A DNA stretch of 43,225 bases from Planctomycetaceae bacterium (GCA_012719125.1 JAAYAY010000159.1:1-43225); one strand, 5' to 3'. Positions 30,627 through 39,426 are shown, counted from the stretch's first letter. Notes: a model not told the origin generated them from the sequence alone. Numbers and translations are program-made.

Positions 30627-32903
30627 ATGTTCTCACCATCGACACTTGCCGACCGCCAGACGCCTGGAAGGTTGTTTCTACTACGGGCGGCTCTCGTAAT
30701 ATCGCTGGGGATGCTCGGCTCGGGGATCACCGCCGCGGCGGAACCGCCGTCGGCCCCACGCGACTTCTCCGGCTGGCGCGGCGGCATCGGCATCACCTTC
30801 GGCACGCCCTCGCGCGACGTGGCCGACGTGACCGAGATGGGCTACGACATGGTCTGGGGCGGCGAGGATCGGCGGGCCGTCAAGATCCTCGGCGTCTCCG
30901 TCTTTCGCTACTGGAACAGCATCGTCGAAACCTCGCTCAAGGGCTCCGGCTACGACTTCAGCCAGATGGCCGACAAGGACGAAGCCGCCAGGCTGGCCTT
31001 CGACGCCTGGATGGAACGTGCCTACGGCGTGAAGGGCCTGTCGAAGTACGCCAGCGTCCGTTACAACCCCAAGGGAGCCTACGGCGACGTCTACGGCAGC
31101 ATGGACCTGTCCTCCGAGAACGACCTGGTCAAGGCCGTGATCGCCCGATACATGCAAGGCTTCGAGAGGGACGGCATCACCCACGGCGGCATCGGCCTGG
31201 ACAACGCCGGCAAAGTGCCCCAAGCGTTTCTGGAGGCGCTGGCACGGCGGCTCAACGCCCGCGGGCTGGGGATTGCCGCCAACGGCTGCCCGGACGAGTA
31301 TCTCCGCTACATTGACTTCTTCGGCAACGAGGGATTCCCCTTCTCCATCAACTACGCCCGCCAGGCACGAGGCAGGGGGCTTCGCGGGATCCTCGGCGAG
31401 TTCACCATGCAGCACCTTTCCGGCGGCGAGATCGACGCCTACCTGAAGAGCAAACTGCTGAACGGCATCGTCTTCTTCGGCTATACCAACGGCGGCACGG
31501 CCGCCGGAGCGCGTTACTCCGGCTATTGCTCGCGGCCCGACGTGTATCACCACCAGCGCTGGGTATTGCGCGAGTTGGTGCCGATCTCCCGCGCCGTTCA
31601 GCGTGCGGGGCGCGAAGTCGATCCCGCCGCGAAGCTGGCGTCGGCCGCGTCGTCTGCAGGCACGGCCGAAGCGGCATCGCTCGGGGTGACCGTGAATGCC
31701 GAGGGCAAGGTGGCCGAGGTGCGAGGCAAGGAGGAAGGCCTCGATCGTATCACCGGGCGATCCAAGGAAACGGCGCCGCTCCTCGTCCGCTTCGGACACG
31801 ACATCGCCGACGGGATCTACCTGTTCGTCGACTCCGGCCAGCCGGAGGAAGTGATCTGCGATGCGGAGAAGCTGGGAGTGCGGCCGGACACCGTGGTCTT
31901 CGACGAATTCAGCCGGCAGGTGCTGGAAGCCAAGCGGGGCGACGGCACGCTCACTTTCAAGACGTCAGAAGGTCCCAGCGTGGTGCAGTTGGCAAGCCTG
32001 ACCACGGTGGCGAAGAACATCCTGGCACGCACCGCAGACGGTCTCCGCATGCAGCTCACGCAGCGGGAACTGGACCGCGAGCTAGGTACACGTTTTCCGC
32101 ACAAGGCGTGGTCGCGATTCTGCCAGGCCGGAAAGTGGGACACCGCCGTGGCACACAGCGGCAAGGGGAGCCTGGCGGTCGTGGGCGGCATGTACACCGG
32201 CACCATGCCGCAGTGGAAGTACTTCAATCGCCAGGGCGCGGCGCAGTTCGTCTCGCTGAACCAGACGGCTCCCCAGCCCGTCGTGCTGCGAGCCTTCAGC
32301 AAGGCCCAGGACGTTGCCACTTCCGAGCCGGTCGTGCTCGACACCCCGGCCGCCCGCCGGCACCACTTCGACGCCCGCGAGGGCCATGCTTACTGCATGC
32401 ATCTCTATCTAGACTACCAGGACGGGCAGTGGCCCGAGGTGCACACCGTGCTGTTTTCACCCGGCAGCCACGAGTGGGAGGAGCAGAGCATCCGGGTGGA
32501 GCCTACCCGGCCGGTGAAGACGGCCATGGTGCTGCTTGAATTTCACCAGCCCCAGGGCGCCGCGTGGTTCGACGACTTGTCGCTCACCAGCGGTCGCGGG
32601 ACCGAGCCCAACCTGCTCGCCGCCCCCGGCTTCGAGTCAGAAGACCCGGCCGCCGCCCAATCGCAGGCGATCAGTGCCGAGTATGAGCAACAGGTGCAGT
32701 CGCTGCTCGAGTCGGTGGGAGCCGCCGCGAAGTCGGCCGCCCCGGCCGGGACACTCCCGGCACTCGTGGAACAGGCAAACGCCCTGGCTGCCTCGGTCAC
32801 GGGCAAGGGCCTGGCGGCCTACTTCCCCCGCGAGCTTCGCGACCTGGACGACGCCCGCGAGAAACTGAAACTGTGCACCCGGCTGTTGACTGCGCCGGAG
32901 TGA
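30627..32903 (+). CDS. Large secreted glycosidase-like protein, unknown substrate
   Basis: A 758-residue exported protein. The signal peptide includes LFLLRAALVISLGMLGSGI and ends TAAAEP. Residues about 45-340 look like a TIM barrel of the putative glycoside hydrolase type: GGIGITFGTPSRDVADVTEM, then GYDMVWGGED, KAVIARYMQGFERDGITHGG, IGLDNAGKVPQAFLEALARR, GIAANGC and GFPFSINYARQA. I cannot place catalytic acids with certainty, though D191 in GLDNAG is a candidate. Residues about 500-680 form a beta-rich region resembling a carbohydrate-binding module (VVLRAFSKAQ, HAYCMHLYLDYQDGQWPEVH, AWFDDLSLTSG). The C-terminus is helical. The start ATG 30627 has aaagga ten bases upstream. Hairpins at 32923 and 32984 follow. 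Confidence 0.75.
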   Translation: MFSPSTLADRQTPGRLFLLRAALVISLGMLGSGITAAAEPPSAPRDFSGWRGGIGITFGTPSRDVADVTEMGYDMVWGGEDRRAVKILGVSVFRYWNSIVETSLKGSGYDFSQMADKDEAARLAFDAWMERAYGVKGLSKYASVRYNPKGAYGDVYGSMDLSSENDLVKAVIARYMQGFERDGITHGGIGLDNAGKVPQAFLEALARRLNARGLGIAANGCPDEYLRYIDFFGNEGFPFSINYARQARGRGLRGILGEFTMQHLSGGEIDAYLKSKLLNGIVFFGYTNGGTAAGARYSGYCSRPDVYHHQRWVLRELVPISRAVQRAGREVDPAAKLASAASSAGTAEAASLGVTVNAEGKVAEVRGKEEGLDRITGRSKETAPLLVRFGHDIADGIYLFVDSGQPEEVICDAEKLGVRPDTVVFDEFSRQVLEAKRGDGTLTFKTSEGPSVVQLASLTTVAKNILARTADGLRMQLTQRELDRELGTRFPHKAWSRFCQAGKWDTAVAHSGKGSLAVVGGMYTGTMPQWKYFNRQGAAQFVSLNQTAPQPVVLRAFSKAQDVATSEPVVLDTPAARRHHFDAREGHAYCMHLYLDYQDGQWPEVHTVLFSPGSHEWEEQSIRVEPTRPVKTAMVLLEFHQPQGAAWFDDLSLTSGRGTEPNLLAAPGFESEDPAAAQSQAISAEYEQQVQSLLESVGAAAKSAAPAGTLPALVEQANALAASVTGKGLAAYFPRELRDLDDAREKLKLCTRLLTAPE

Positions 32904-32922
32904 AGTGATTGAGTGGCAGGGG

Positions 32923-32999
32923 ATCGCGACAGACGCAACTGAAGGTTGCCCGTCGCGATTGAATGAGCGCGTTACCTGCATCGGGCGTTGTGGAACGCC
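32923..32999. terminator. Two hairpins between convergent genes
   Basis: atcgcgac (32923-32930) pairs with gtcgcgat (32952-32959), with an inner gcaac/gttgc stem. A perfect ggcgtt-gtgg-aacgcc hairpin follows at 32984-32999. They lie between the gene ending at 32903 and the antitoxin gene ending at 33013. There is no T-run. Confidence 0.5.
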
Positions 33000-33012
33000 A
33001 TCGGGACTTGGT

Positions 33013-33210
33013 CTATCGCTTGGTGATGGCCTCCGGCTCGGTTCGCTTCGGCGAAAGTGGACGGCGCGGCGGACGGCGGATTATCTGACGATCGCCAACC
33101 TTGTCGCGTTGCTGAGCGTCCTTGACGATTGATCTAATATCGAACCCGAAGCGAGCCGCACGTCGTTCCCTGAGGTTTCGTATCTCGGCAACAATAGGAT
33201 CAGATTGCAT
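33013..33210 (-). CDS. Antitoxin-like small protein paired with the PIN toxin
   Basis: A 65-residue protein starting inside the end of the PIN gene (11-base overlap). It begins QSDPIVAEIRNLRERRAARF and continues with GFDIRSIVKDAQQRD; the form DPIV-EEVR-x-R then F-x-D-x-x-x-I is recurrent in small proteins encoded just after PIN toxins of this type. The basic, Pro-rich end (RRPPRRPLSP) is also usual in them. It is taken to bind and block the toxin. No DNA-binding fold is evident, so autoregulation is uncertain. The order toxin then antitoxin is the reverse of classical vapBC. Confidence 0.75.
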   Translation of the reverse strand: MQSDPIVAEIRNLRERRAARFGFDIRSIVKDAQQRDKVGDRQIIRRPPRRPLSPKRTEPEAITKR

Positions 33211-33685
33211 CGTTGATCTCCAGCAATTCTTGCGGCGTACAAATCACGGGAGGTTCGAAACCCGCTTCCCGGCAAATGTACTCAATCTGTGGTCGCAGCG
33301 AGGGGTTCGCGATGTGTTTGCAGTTCCACGTCAACAGGTATTCTACCCCGTTCACTGCCGCCACGGAAATGTGTAATGCATCGATCGCAGCCTTCTCTGG
33401 CAAGGGGACACCGCCGACAAGTGCGGTAGCCAGCGAGTCCACGTCTTCGCAGATTTCAAGGAGCGGAATCCCTTCCAGATAGGCCAAACGCTCGTGGGCA
33501 GCCACCGGATCGCCATCGGAGCACTCATCCACAACAAAACGAGACACAACCAGGTTAAAGCTTTCGCGATGATCATCCCACCAGTCACGAGTGGTTTGTT
33601 GGTTTGCCGCGATCCGAAGTACCCCGCTGACTCGCATCGCCAGATACCCGATGATCGTGGTTTCCAGATAGACTGTTGGTTTCAT
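33200..33685 (-). CDS. PIN-domain toxin (VapC-like)
   Basis: A 161-residue PIN-domain ribonuclease of toxin-antitoxin type. The first strand is VYLETTIIGYLA with the acidic residue E8 in place of the more common Asp. Then come TTRDWWDDHRESFNLVVSRF, VVDEC with E54, PLPEKAAIDALHISVAA with D102, and the hallmark LLTWNCKHIAN. These match the acidic metal site of PIN RNases. ATG 33685 has gagagg upstream and lies 24 bases after the stop of the preceding secreted-protein gene. The partner antitoxin overlaps its end by 11 bases. Targets (often tRNA or rRNA) are not predictable from sequence. Confidence 0.92.
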   Translation of the reverse strand: MKPTVYLETTIIGYLAMRVSGVLRIAANQQTTRDWWDDHRESFNLVVSRFVVDECSDGDPVAAHERLAYLEGIPLLEICEDVDSLATALVGGVPLPEKAAIDALHISVAAVNGVEYLLTWNCKHIANPSLRPQIEYICREAGFEPPVICTPQELLEINDAI

Positions 33686-33709
33686 CGCGTGTGCCTCTCA
33701 CCAGATCAG

Positions 33710-35596
33710 CTATTGCCGGGCCGGCAACTTGACACCTTTCAGCAGCGTCGCATAGGTCCGCTTCACCGCCTGGCTGGGCTTCTCCCGGCCGCCGGTTTCT
33801 TCGTTCTGGACCCACATGTGGTCGTACTTGAACCAGGCGCCGTTGTTGGTGCCGTCGGCACGGACGATCATGGGAATGGCCCCGTCGTCGCCCGGCTTGC
33901 CCGAGCGGACCTTTTTCGACCACCCCTCGGTCATCGAGACGTAGAGGTGGAGAAGGTAGCGGTCGGCATTGGAGACGACGACGTCGAGGTGGCCGTCGCC
34001 GTCGAGGTCGACCAGCCGCAGACCCGCATCCCGACCCTGGGCGTCAACGATCGTCGCTCCTTCGGGCAGGACGAAGGGCAGTTTCTGCCAGCCCTTGCCG
34101 TCGCCCGACCAGCGGAAGACGGCCTGCTGTTTGGGATTGCCCACGATCAGTTCGCAGGTGCCGTCGAGATCGAGGTCGCCGAGGCGAACGCCTTGGTCGA
34201 GTCCGCCGCGGCTGGTGGAGACGGGGCCGTCGAGTTCCAGGCCGGCAAGGCCCTGGGGATCGGCGGTCCACTTCGCGCCGTCGAAGTGCCACAGGCCGGC
34301 GTTCTCTTCGTTGCGGACGAGGATGCTGGCGAAGCCGTTGGGCTGGAGGATTCCGAAGCGGACGCCCGAGTCGCGGCGATTGCCGGCGGCGTCGCCATTG
34401 ACGAGGGCAACCGGGAAGTCGCTCGTGAGCCATTTGTTGGTCTTCGGCGACCAGATGCGAGTCTGCCGCACGTTCTCGTTGCCGATGACGACGTCCACGT
34501 AGCCGTCGTTGTTGAGATCGGCCACGCGGACGCCGTTGTCCTGGCCGTTGGCGGCCCGAAGCGGCACGCCGCCCAGCAGGTTCTTGGTGAGCCGTTCGTT
34601 CACCTCAGGGAAATTGAGAAACTTGACCTTCGTTCCGTACTTCTCGACCGCGTGATCGATCAGGGCGATCACCTGGTCGCTGCGGATCCAGCGGCCGGCG
34701 TGGTGGGTGAGGGTGTAGACGCCCTGTTTGGCCACGGTGGCGTCGATGGCCGCCTGCATGTCGCGGACGGTGATCGGGCTGTGGGCACCGAACTGGTTGA
34801 ATCCTTGCCAGTCGTCGGGCATGGCCGACGGCAATTCCCAGCACAGCCGGGCCACAACGTAGGGATAGGGGTAGTCTTCCACGTAGTTGACGAACTCACG
34901 GTCGCGCGGCACGTACTTGTCCAGTCGCAGGCGGTTCTCTTCATCGCGGAGCAGCGCCGGCGGCAAGGCCGGGTCGTTGGGCGTGAACAGGAGGAACACC
35001 GACGAGTTGATGTTCAGGAAGTTGCCCTCGGGCGTGGTTTTGTTGAACACTTCCACGTAGAAGCGGGGGCTCATCGAGTTCATCGAGTCGCAGCAAGGCA
35101 TGCGAAACGCCACGGGTTTCGAATTGGGGACGCTGCACACCAGGTCGACGCCCTGGTCGTAGGTCGCCTTGGCCTTGGCGAAATCATCGTTCTGCAGGCA
35201 GGGGCAGGGATGATGGTAGGTGTGTGCCTCGACGGTCACACCTTCCTTGCGCCACTGCTGGAAGATCGGCAGGTTGACGTCGATCTGATTTCCCATGCAA
35301 CTGACGGGTCCCCGGCCGTCGATCTGCTTGAGCCGCTCGATGATCGGCCGGAGGAAGTTCTCGTGCACGGCCGGGTCCCTCAGATCGTCGATCGACAAAA
35401 TGGCAGCCGCTTCGACGCCCTCGTCGCCGATCCACTGGGGCGTGACGAGCTTGGCCGCATCGAGGCCGACGTAGTACGGATCGCAGAAAGCGTCGAGATG
35501 AGTCAGGCGGTTTCCGTCCGCCGCTGCCGCAACGGAAGTCAGGCCGAGAACGAGAACCGCGAAATACAAGAAAGGAGTGAGCTTCGTTGTCCGCAT
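33710..35596 (-). CDS. Secreted polysaccharide-deacetylase-like protein with FG-GAP/VCBS repeats
   Basis: A 628-residue exported protein with a signal peptide (LTPFLYFAVLVLGLTSVAAA). Residues about 55-330 fit a NodB-type polysaccharide deacetylase: the catalytic motif SIDD (68-71) in AAILSIDDLRD, the metal-binding HTYHHP (H125, H128, H129), and a late histidine motif, LTHHAGRW. Residues about 345-600 are FG-GAP/VCBS propeller repeats with calcium-type loops: ADLNNDGYVDVVIGN, GDLDLDGTCELIVGN and VDLDGDGHLDVVVSN. The fusion suggests a cell-surface or periplasmic enzyme removing acetyl groups from a glycan. ATG 35596 has gagg six bases upstream. It is divergent from the amino-sugar operon at 35827, with which it may act. 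Confidence 0.82.
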   Translation of the reverse strand: MRTTKLTPFLYFAVLVLGLTSVAAAADGNRLTHLDAFCDPYYVGLDAAKLVTPQWIGDEGVEAAAILSIDDLRDPAVHENFLRPIIERLKQIDGRGPVSCMGNQIDVNLPIFQQWRKEGVTVEAHTYHHPCPCLQNDDFAKAKATYDQGVDLVCSVPNSKPVAFRMPCCDSMNSMSPRFYVEVFNKTTPEGNFLNINSSVFLLFTPNDPALPPALLRDEENRLRLDKYVPRDREFVNYVEDYPYPYVVARLCWELPSAMPDDWQGFNQFGAHSPITVRDMQAAIDATVAKQGVYTLTHHAGRWIRSDQVIALIDHAVEKYGTKVKFLNFPEVNERLTKNLLGGVPLRAANGQDNGVRVADLNNDGYVDVVIGNENVRQTRIWSPKTNKWLTSDFPVALVNGDAAGNRRDSGVRFGILQPNGFASILVRNEENAGLWHFDGAKWTADPQGLAGLELDGPVSTSRGGLDQGVRLGDLDLDGTCELIVGNPKQQAVFRWSGDGKGWQKLPFVLPEGATIVDAQGRDAGLRLVDLDGDGHLDVVVSNADRYLLHLYVSMTEGWSKKVRSGKPGDDGAIPMIVRADGTNNGAWFKYDHMWVQNEETGGREKPSQAVKRTYATLLKGVKLPARQ

Positions 35597-35734
35597 GAGA
35601 AACCTCGCTGAGAAATCTGGTCGGGCCGCTGCAAGTTGCCCCAGGTTCATGTCCCCAATCATCGGCGCTGCATCAGGTTAGGTCAACAGCGAGGCCGAAT
35701 TTCTTCGCCGGCCGGTGGGAATCCTCCGGCGCTC

Positions 35735-35764
35735 TTGACAAGATTATTTTTGTTATCATATTAA
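35735..35764 (+). promoter_or_regulatory. Sigma70-like promoter of the amino-sugar operon
   Basis: A perfect -35 box TTGACA (35735-35740) is followed by an A+T-rich stretch, with TATTAA (35759-35764) after 18 bases or CATATT (35757-35762) after 16. It lies about 60 bases before the NagB-like start codon and is unusually A+T-rich for this window. Confidence 0.6.
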
Positions 35765-35826
35765 ATGGGCCGCCGGGGACACGCCGGCAGCCATCACGAT
35801 CCGTCGCACGTGCCCGGGAGATGGGA

Positions 35827-36675
35827 ATGAGCGGTTCGATGCCAGGATATCTGACAGTGCCGGCCGAGCGACTGGGCGAGGGCACGCCCGTCCGGGTCGG
35901 GACGGTGGAGGGGATGGAGGGGGTGGCCCGGCACATGGCCGAGGCCATGCTCGAGGTGATCGTGGAGGCCCAGTCGCAGGGCCGGGCGGCCACGCTGATC
36001 GTGCCGGTGGGGCCCGTCGACCAGTTTCCCCTTCTCGCCGAGTTCATTAACGACCGCCGCGTCGACTGCCGCGACGTTCTCGTCATCAACATGGACGAAT
36101 ACCTCACCGACGACGACCGGTGGGTTGCGAAGGACCACCCGCTGAGTTTTCGCGGCTACATGGACCGCAAGTTCTACGATCTGATCGGCCGCGACCTGGC
36201 GCCGAGGGAAGAGAACCGCGTGTTTCCCCATCCCGGCCGGTGCGACGAGATCCAGCGGCTGATTGCCGACCGCGGCGGGGTGGATGCCTGCTTCGGCGGT
36301 ATCGGAATCAACGGGCATATTGCGTTCAACGAGCCCCCGGAACCGGGTGAAGACGTTTCCGACGAGGTTTTTGCCACCTTGCCGACGCGATCGCTCAACC
36401 TGACTCGCCAGACCCGCACGATCAATTCGGTGACTGTGGGCGGCGAGATCGCAGTGATTCCGCGGCGTGCGGTGACGGTCGGGATGGCGGAGATCCTGGC
36501 GTCGCGCAAGCTGCGTTTCTACTGCAATCGTCCCTGGCAGCGGGCGGTAGTGCGCAGGGTGCTGCACGGCCCGATCACGGCGGCCTGCCCCGCGTCGTTC
36601 CTGCGAACGCACAGTGACGCCCAGATCACCGTTGCCGACTACGTGGCCGAACCTCCGGAGATCGCCTTGCGCTAG
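35827..36675 (+). CDS. nagB: Glucosamine-6-phosphate deaminase-like protein with altered active site
   Basis: A 282-residue member of the NagB deaminase/isomerase family, which converts glucosamine-6-phosphate to fructose-6-phosphate and ammonia. Conserved segments are VINMDEYL with the general base D90, HPLSFRGYMDRKFYD, and FGGIGINGHIAFNEPPEP with H164 and E169. In Escherichia coli NagB the residue before G-H is Asp141 of the catalytic triad (GNDGHIAFNE); here it is N162. The C-terminal VTVGMAEIL segment is normal. I chose ATG 35827, seven bases after gggag; an ATG at 35821 is too close to that site. The next genes encode a PIG-L deacetylase and a transporter. It may act on an unusual amino sugar. 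Confidence 0.85.
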   Translation: MSGSMPGYLTVPAERLGEGTPVRVGTVEGMEGVARHMAEAMLEVIVEAQSQGRAATLIVPVGPVDQFPLLAEFINDRRVDCRDVLVINMDEYLTDDDRWVAKDHPLSFRGYMDRKFYDLIGRDLAPREENRVFPHPGRCDEIQRLIADRGGVDACFGGIGINGHIAFNEPPEPGEDVSDEVFATLPTRSLNLTRQTRTINSVTVGGEIAVIPRRAVTVGMAEILASRKLRFYCNRPWQRAVVRRVLHGPITAACPASFLRTHSDAQITVADYVAEPPEIALR

Positions 36676-36754
36676 TGAAGTAGGGCCCGGGCGCTGCACG
36701 GGTCCTTGAAATAGAGAGTCATTTGGAGACGCAGGAACCGTGCGGCGGAGACTG

Positions 36755-36841
36755 CTGAAAAAGTCGTGTTGGCATACCACCTGTTGAAGCTAGCACTATC
36801 GTGCTTGCACAAGATGTTGTAGCTAGCAGCGCATTTTTCAG
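36755..36841. repeat. 87-base element with short inverted ends
   Basis: ctgaaaaa (36755-36762) and tttttcag (36834-36841) are inverted, with a second inverted pair, gctagc (near 36790 and 36822), inside. It lies between the NagB-like gene and the deacetylase gene. It could be a small mobile remnant or a structured leader or attenuator. Confidence 0.4.
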
Positions 36842-36880
36842 TGATCTCCGGCGCCCGGTACCTACCTGTTGAGAGAATCC

Positions 36881-37606
36881 ATGAAACTCGATTTCACTGC
36901 CGAACGCGTGCTGGCCGTAGTGGCCCATCCGGATGACGTGGAACTGCTGTGTGCCGGCACGCTGGCCAGGGCCCGGGCGGACGGTGCGAGCGTGGCCATG
37001 TGTACCATGTGCCGGGGGAATCGCGGGCTGGCCGCGGGCGAGTCGGCCAACGAGCGGTCGTTCGGCGTCTCCGAGGTACGGCAGGCCGAGTTCGCAGCGG
37101 CCGCGGAACTGTTGGGGGCCGAGGTGTTTGCGGGCGGGATCGGCGACGGTGAGTTGGAGGACGCGCCGGACCAACGCCGCGTGTTGATCTCGATCCTTCG
37201 CAGATTTCGCCCCACGCTGGTGTTGGCTCACGCGCCGAACGACTACCATGCCGACCACCGGGCCGCGTCGCAGTTGGCGGACGCCGCGTCGTGGTTCGCC
37301 TGCTCGGCGGGGCACGTGACCGGCGAGCCTCCGCTGCAGCGTCCGCCGGCCGTCTGGCTGATGGACACGGTCGACATGCACGGTTTCACGCCCGGTTTCT
37401 ATATCGACGTGACCGAGTACGTGCCGTTGAAGCGCGACATGCTTGCCTGCCACAAGAGCCAGCTCGAGCGTGCAGGCGATTCGGACTTTGCCCCCCTTGA
37501 GGAACTCATGTTTCGGCAGGCCCGCGTCCGAGGGGCCCAGGCGGGCGTCGACGCTGCCGAAGCGTTTCGCATTCATGCGGCGTGGAAACGTGTGTACGCC
37601 TGGTAA
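36881..37606 (+). CDS. PIG-L/LmbE-family zinc deacetylase
   Basis: A 241-residue N-acetylglucosaminyl deacetylase-type protein. The zinc motif AHPDDVE is at residues 15-21 and the distal histidines are in NDYHADHRAAS. Further family marks are MCRGNRG after the third strand and RRFRPTLVLAHAPNDYH. Members deacetylate GlcNAc units in many pathways (GPI anchors, mycothiol, bacillithiol, chitooligosaccharides). Placed between a NagB-like gene and a transporter, it probably removes acetyl groups from an imported amino sugar, a task otherwise done by NagA, which is not in the window. The start ATG 36881 is preceded by gagaga. The next gene begins 11 bases after its stop. Confidence 0.92.
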   Translation: MKLDFTAERVLAVVAHPDDVELLCAGTLARARADGASVAMCTMCRGNRGLAAGESANERSFGVSEVRQAEFAAAAELLGAEVFAGGIGDGELEDAPDQRRVLISILRRFRPTLVLAHAPNDYHADHRAASQLADAASWFACSAGHVTGEPPLQRPPAVWLMDTVDMHGFTPGFYIDVTEYVPLKRDMLACHKSQLERAGDSDFAPLEELMFRQARVRGAQAGVDAAEAFRIHAAWKRVYAW

Positions 37607-37617
37607 GGACCCGTATC

Positions 37618-38982
37618 ATGCAGAACGAAGCCGAGACCCGGACGAGGTGGTACGAAGGCGTCACGCCCTACATGTGGCTGGTCTTGCTGATCGGCTCATT
37701 GGGTTGGATCTTCGACGTGTTCGAAGGGCAGATTTTCGTGGCGAGCATGAACGAGGCGATGCCGTCGCTCGTTCCCGCCGGCACGGGACATGGCACGATC
37801 GACGCCTGGAACAACGGCGCCATGATTGCCTTCCTGGTTGGCGGGGCGCTTGGCGGGGTGTTGTTCGGAAAGCTCAGCGATCGGATCGGCCGGACCACGA
37901 CGATGATCCTGACCATTCTTATGTATTCGCTGTTCACCTTCGTGACGGCCTTCGCCCAGACCCCGTGGCAGATGATCGGCCTCCGCTTTCTCGTCGCCAT
38001 GGGCACCGGCGGCGAGTGGGCGGTGGCCAGTGCGATGATCGCCGAGGTGTTTCCCAAGAGGGCCAGGGCATGGTCTTTGGGGATCTTCCATGGATCGAGC
38101 GTGCTGGGCACCTATCTGGCGACGCTGGCCGGTTTGTTCATTCCGATGATCGGCTGGCGATGGGGTTTCGCGCTCGGAGCCTTTCCGGCCCTGATGACGC
38201 TTTGGATCCGCTGGAAGCTCAGGGAGCCCGACCAATGGGTCCAGGCTCGCGATCGGGCCAAGGAGGATTCCACCAAGCAAACGGGAAGAATTCGCGATCT
38301 GTTTGCCCCCGACCTCCTGCGGAACACGCTCGTCGGTCTGGCTCTGGCCACGATCGGCCTGGCCACGTTCTGGGGCGTGCATGTTTACGGCAAGGAATTG
38401 CTGCGAGCGATCGCCGAACGCCAGTACCTTGCCGACTTCGACCCGTCGGCCGGAATGACGAAAGGGGAGTTTCTGAAAGGGTTGCCCGGCGTCGAACAGA
38501 CGATCAAGAACTGGGAAATGCTGGCCATGTTCCTGGTGACGACGGGCGGCGGGATCGGACTCCTGAGCTTCGGCCCGATCTGCGAGCGGATTGGCCGGCG
38601 GGCGACGTTCCTTTTCTTTCACATCGGCGGGCTGGCCACGGCCTTGATCGTGTTCCAGGGGATGAGCGAGGTGTCGCCGGCGGCGCTGTGCTGGATGCTG
38701 CCCTTGTTCGGATTCATGACCCTGGGGATGCACGCCGGCTATGCGATCTACTTCCCCGAACTGTTTCCCACCCGGTTGCGAGGCACGGGCGGCGGGTTCT
38801 GTTTCAACGGGGGCCGCTTCCTGGCTGCATCGATTCTGATCGTGCGAATCTGGATGCGGAGCGATGAGTGGCTCGGACTGTCGTTGACGACCACGGCCTC
38901 CCTCCTGAGTCTCCTCTTCCTGCTGGGAATCGTCATTCTTCTGTTCGCGCCGGAAACCAAGGGGCAGGAATTGCCGGAGTGA
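37618..38982 (+). CDS. MFS transporter of the metabolite:proton symporter type
   Basis: A 454-residue inner-membrane transporter with about 12 helices. The major-facilitator signature between helices 2 and 3 is GKLSDRIGRTTTM, and its internal repeat is ICERIGRRATFLFF. Helix 1 carries GSLGWIFDVFEGQIFVASM, typical of the MHS/sugar-acid symporter branch; GTGGEWAVASAMIAEVFPKR and the C-terminal ELFPTRLRGTGGGFCFNGGR fit the same group. A long loop (about residues 270-300) separates the halves. ATG 37618 has aagga nine bases upstream and lies 11 bases after the deacetylase gene, so it belongs to the operon and probably imports the amino sugar or derivative it degrades. Confidence 0.9.
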   Translation: MQNEAETRTRWYEGVTPYMWLVLLIGSLGWIFDVFEGQIFVASMNEAMPSLVPAGTGHGTIDAWNNGAMIAFLVGGALGGVLFGKLSDRIGRTTTMILTILMYSLFTFVTAFAQTPWQMIGLRFLVAMGTGGEWAVASAMIAEVFPKRARAWSLGIFHGSSVLGTYLATLAGLFIPMIGWRWGFALGAFPALMTLWIRWKLREPDQWVQARDRAKEDSTKQTGRIRDLFAPDLLRNTLVGLALATIGLATFWGVHVYGKELLRAIAERQYLADFDPSAGMTKGEFLKGLPGVEQTIKNWEMLAMFLVTTGGGIGLLSFGPICERIGRRATFLFFHIGGLATALIVFQGMSEVSPAALCWMLPLFGFMTLGMHAGYAIYFPELFPTRLRGTGGGFCFNGGRFLAASILIVRIWMRSDEWLGLSLTTTASLLSLLFLLGIVILLFAPETKGQELPE

Positions 38983-39012
38983 GGACAAGTTCTCACCCGA
39001 ATGGGCGAATCC

Positions 39013-39426
39013 TCAACGAGCAGGTTTGCCCGTCTCCAACTCCATCAGCGCCAGCAGCAGGTATCCCACGCCGTCGACGGCTTCGTAGAGGTGCGATTCG
39101 GGATAGCCTTGGAACCAGCCGTTCTCGCACAGCCGCACGACGGACTCGTCGGCCAGGCGACGGGCGCCGGCCAGATACGTTTCCTCGTTCAACTCGCGTC
39201 CCGCCCGGGTGAGGAACTGAATGCAGCGGCCGTATTGCTCGGCATACGGGGCGGGACGCTCCGACGGCGTGCTGCGACAGACAATCTCGGCCCAGCGACG
39301 CACGCCTTCGAGAAACATCGGGTCGCCGGTCTTCTTGTGCAGCGTCAGGCACGCCTCGGCCAGGGCCATCGGGTAGTCGTGGGTCGGCCACTGGTCGGGG
39401 TTCCAGATCTCCGAGTGCTTGCGCGG
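39013..39426 (-). pseudogene. C-terminal fragment of an alpha/alpha-barrel protein
   Basis: After the stop codon of the FG-GAP gene (39427) the same frame stays open and encodes a well-formed helical segment: SEIWNPDQWPTHDYPMALAE, then ACLTLHKKTGDPMFLEGVRR, EQYGRCIQFLTRAGRELNEE and HLYEAVDGVGYLLLALMELE, to the stop at 39013. It looks like the last part of a six-hairpin (alpha/alpha) glycosidase or a similar protein. Recognisable sequence begins before the first ATG (39369), so the N-terminal part is gone. I take it as a truncated gene joined behind the FG-GAP gene. A short protein from 39369 cannot be excluded. Confidence 0.6.

Noticed and set aside
33494-35611. A 705-codon plus-strand frame antisense to the deacetylase/FG-GAP gene
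   Set aside because: It has no signal peptide or known domain, and the opposite frame is clearly coding.
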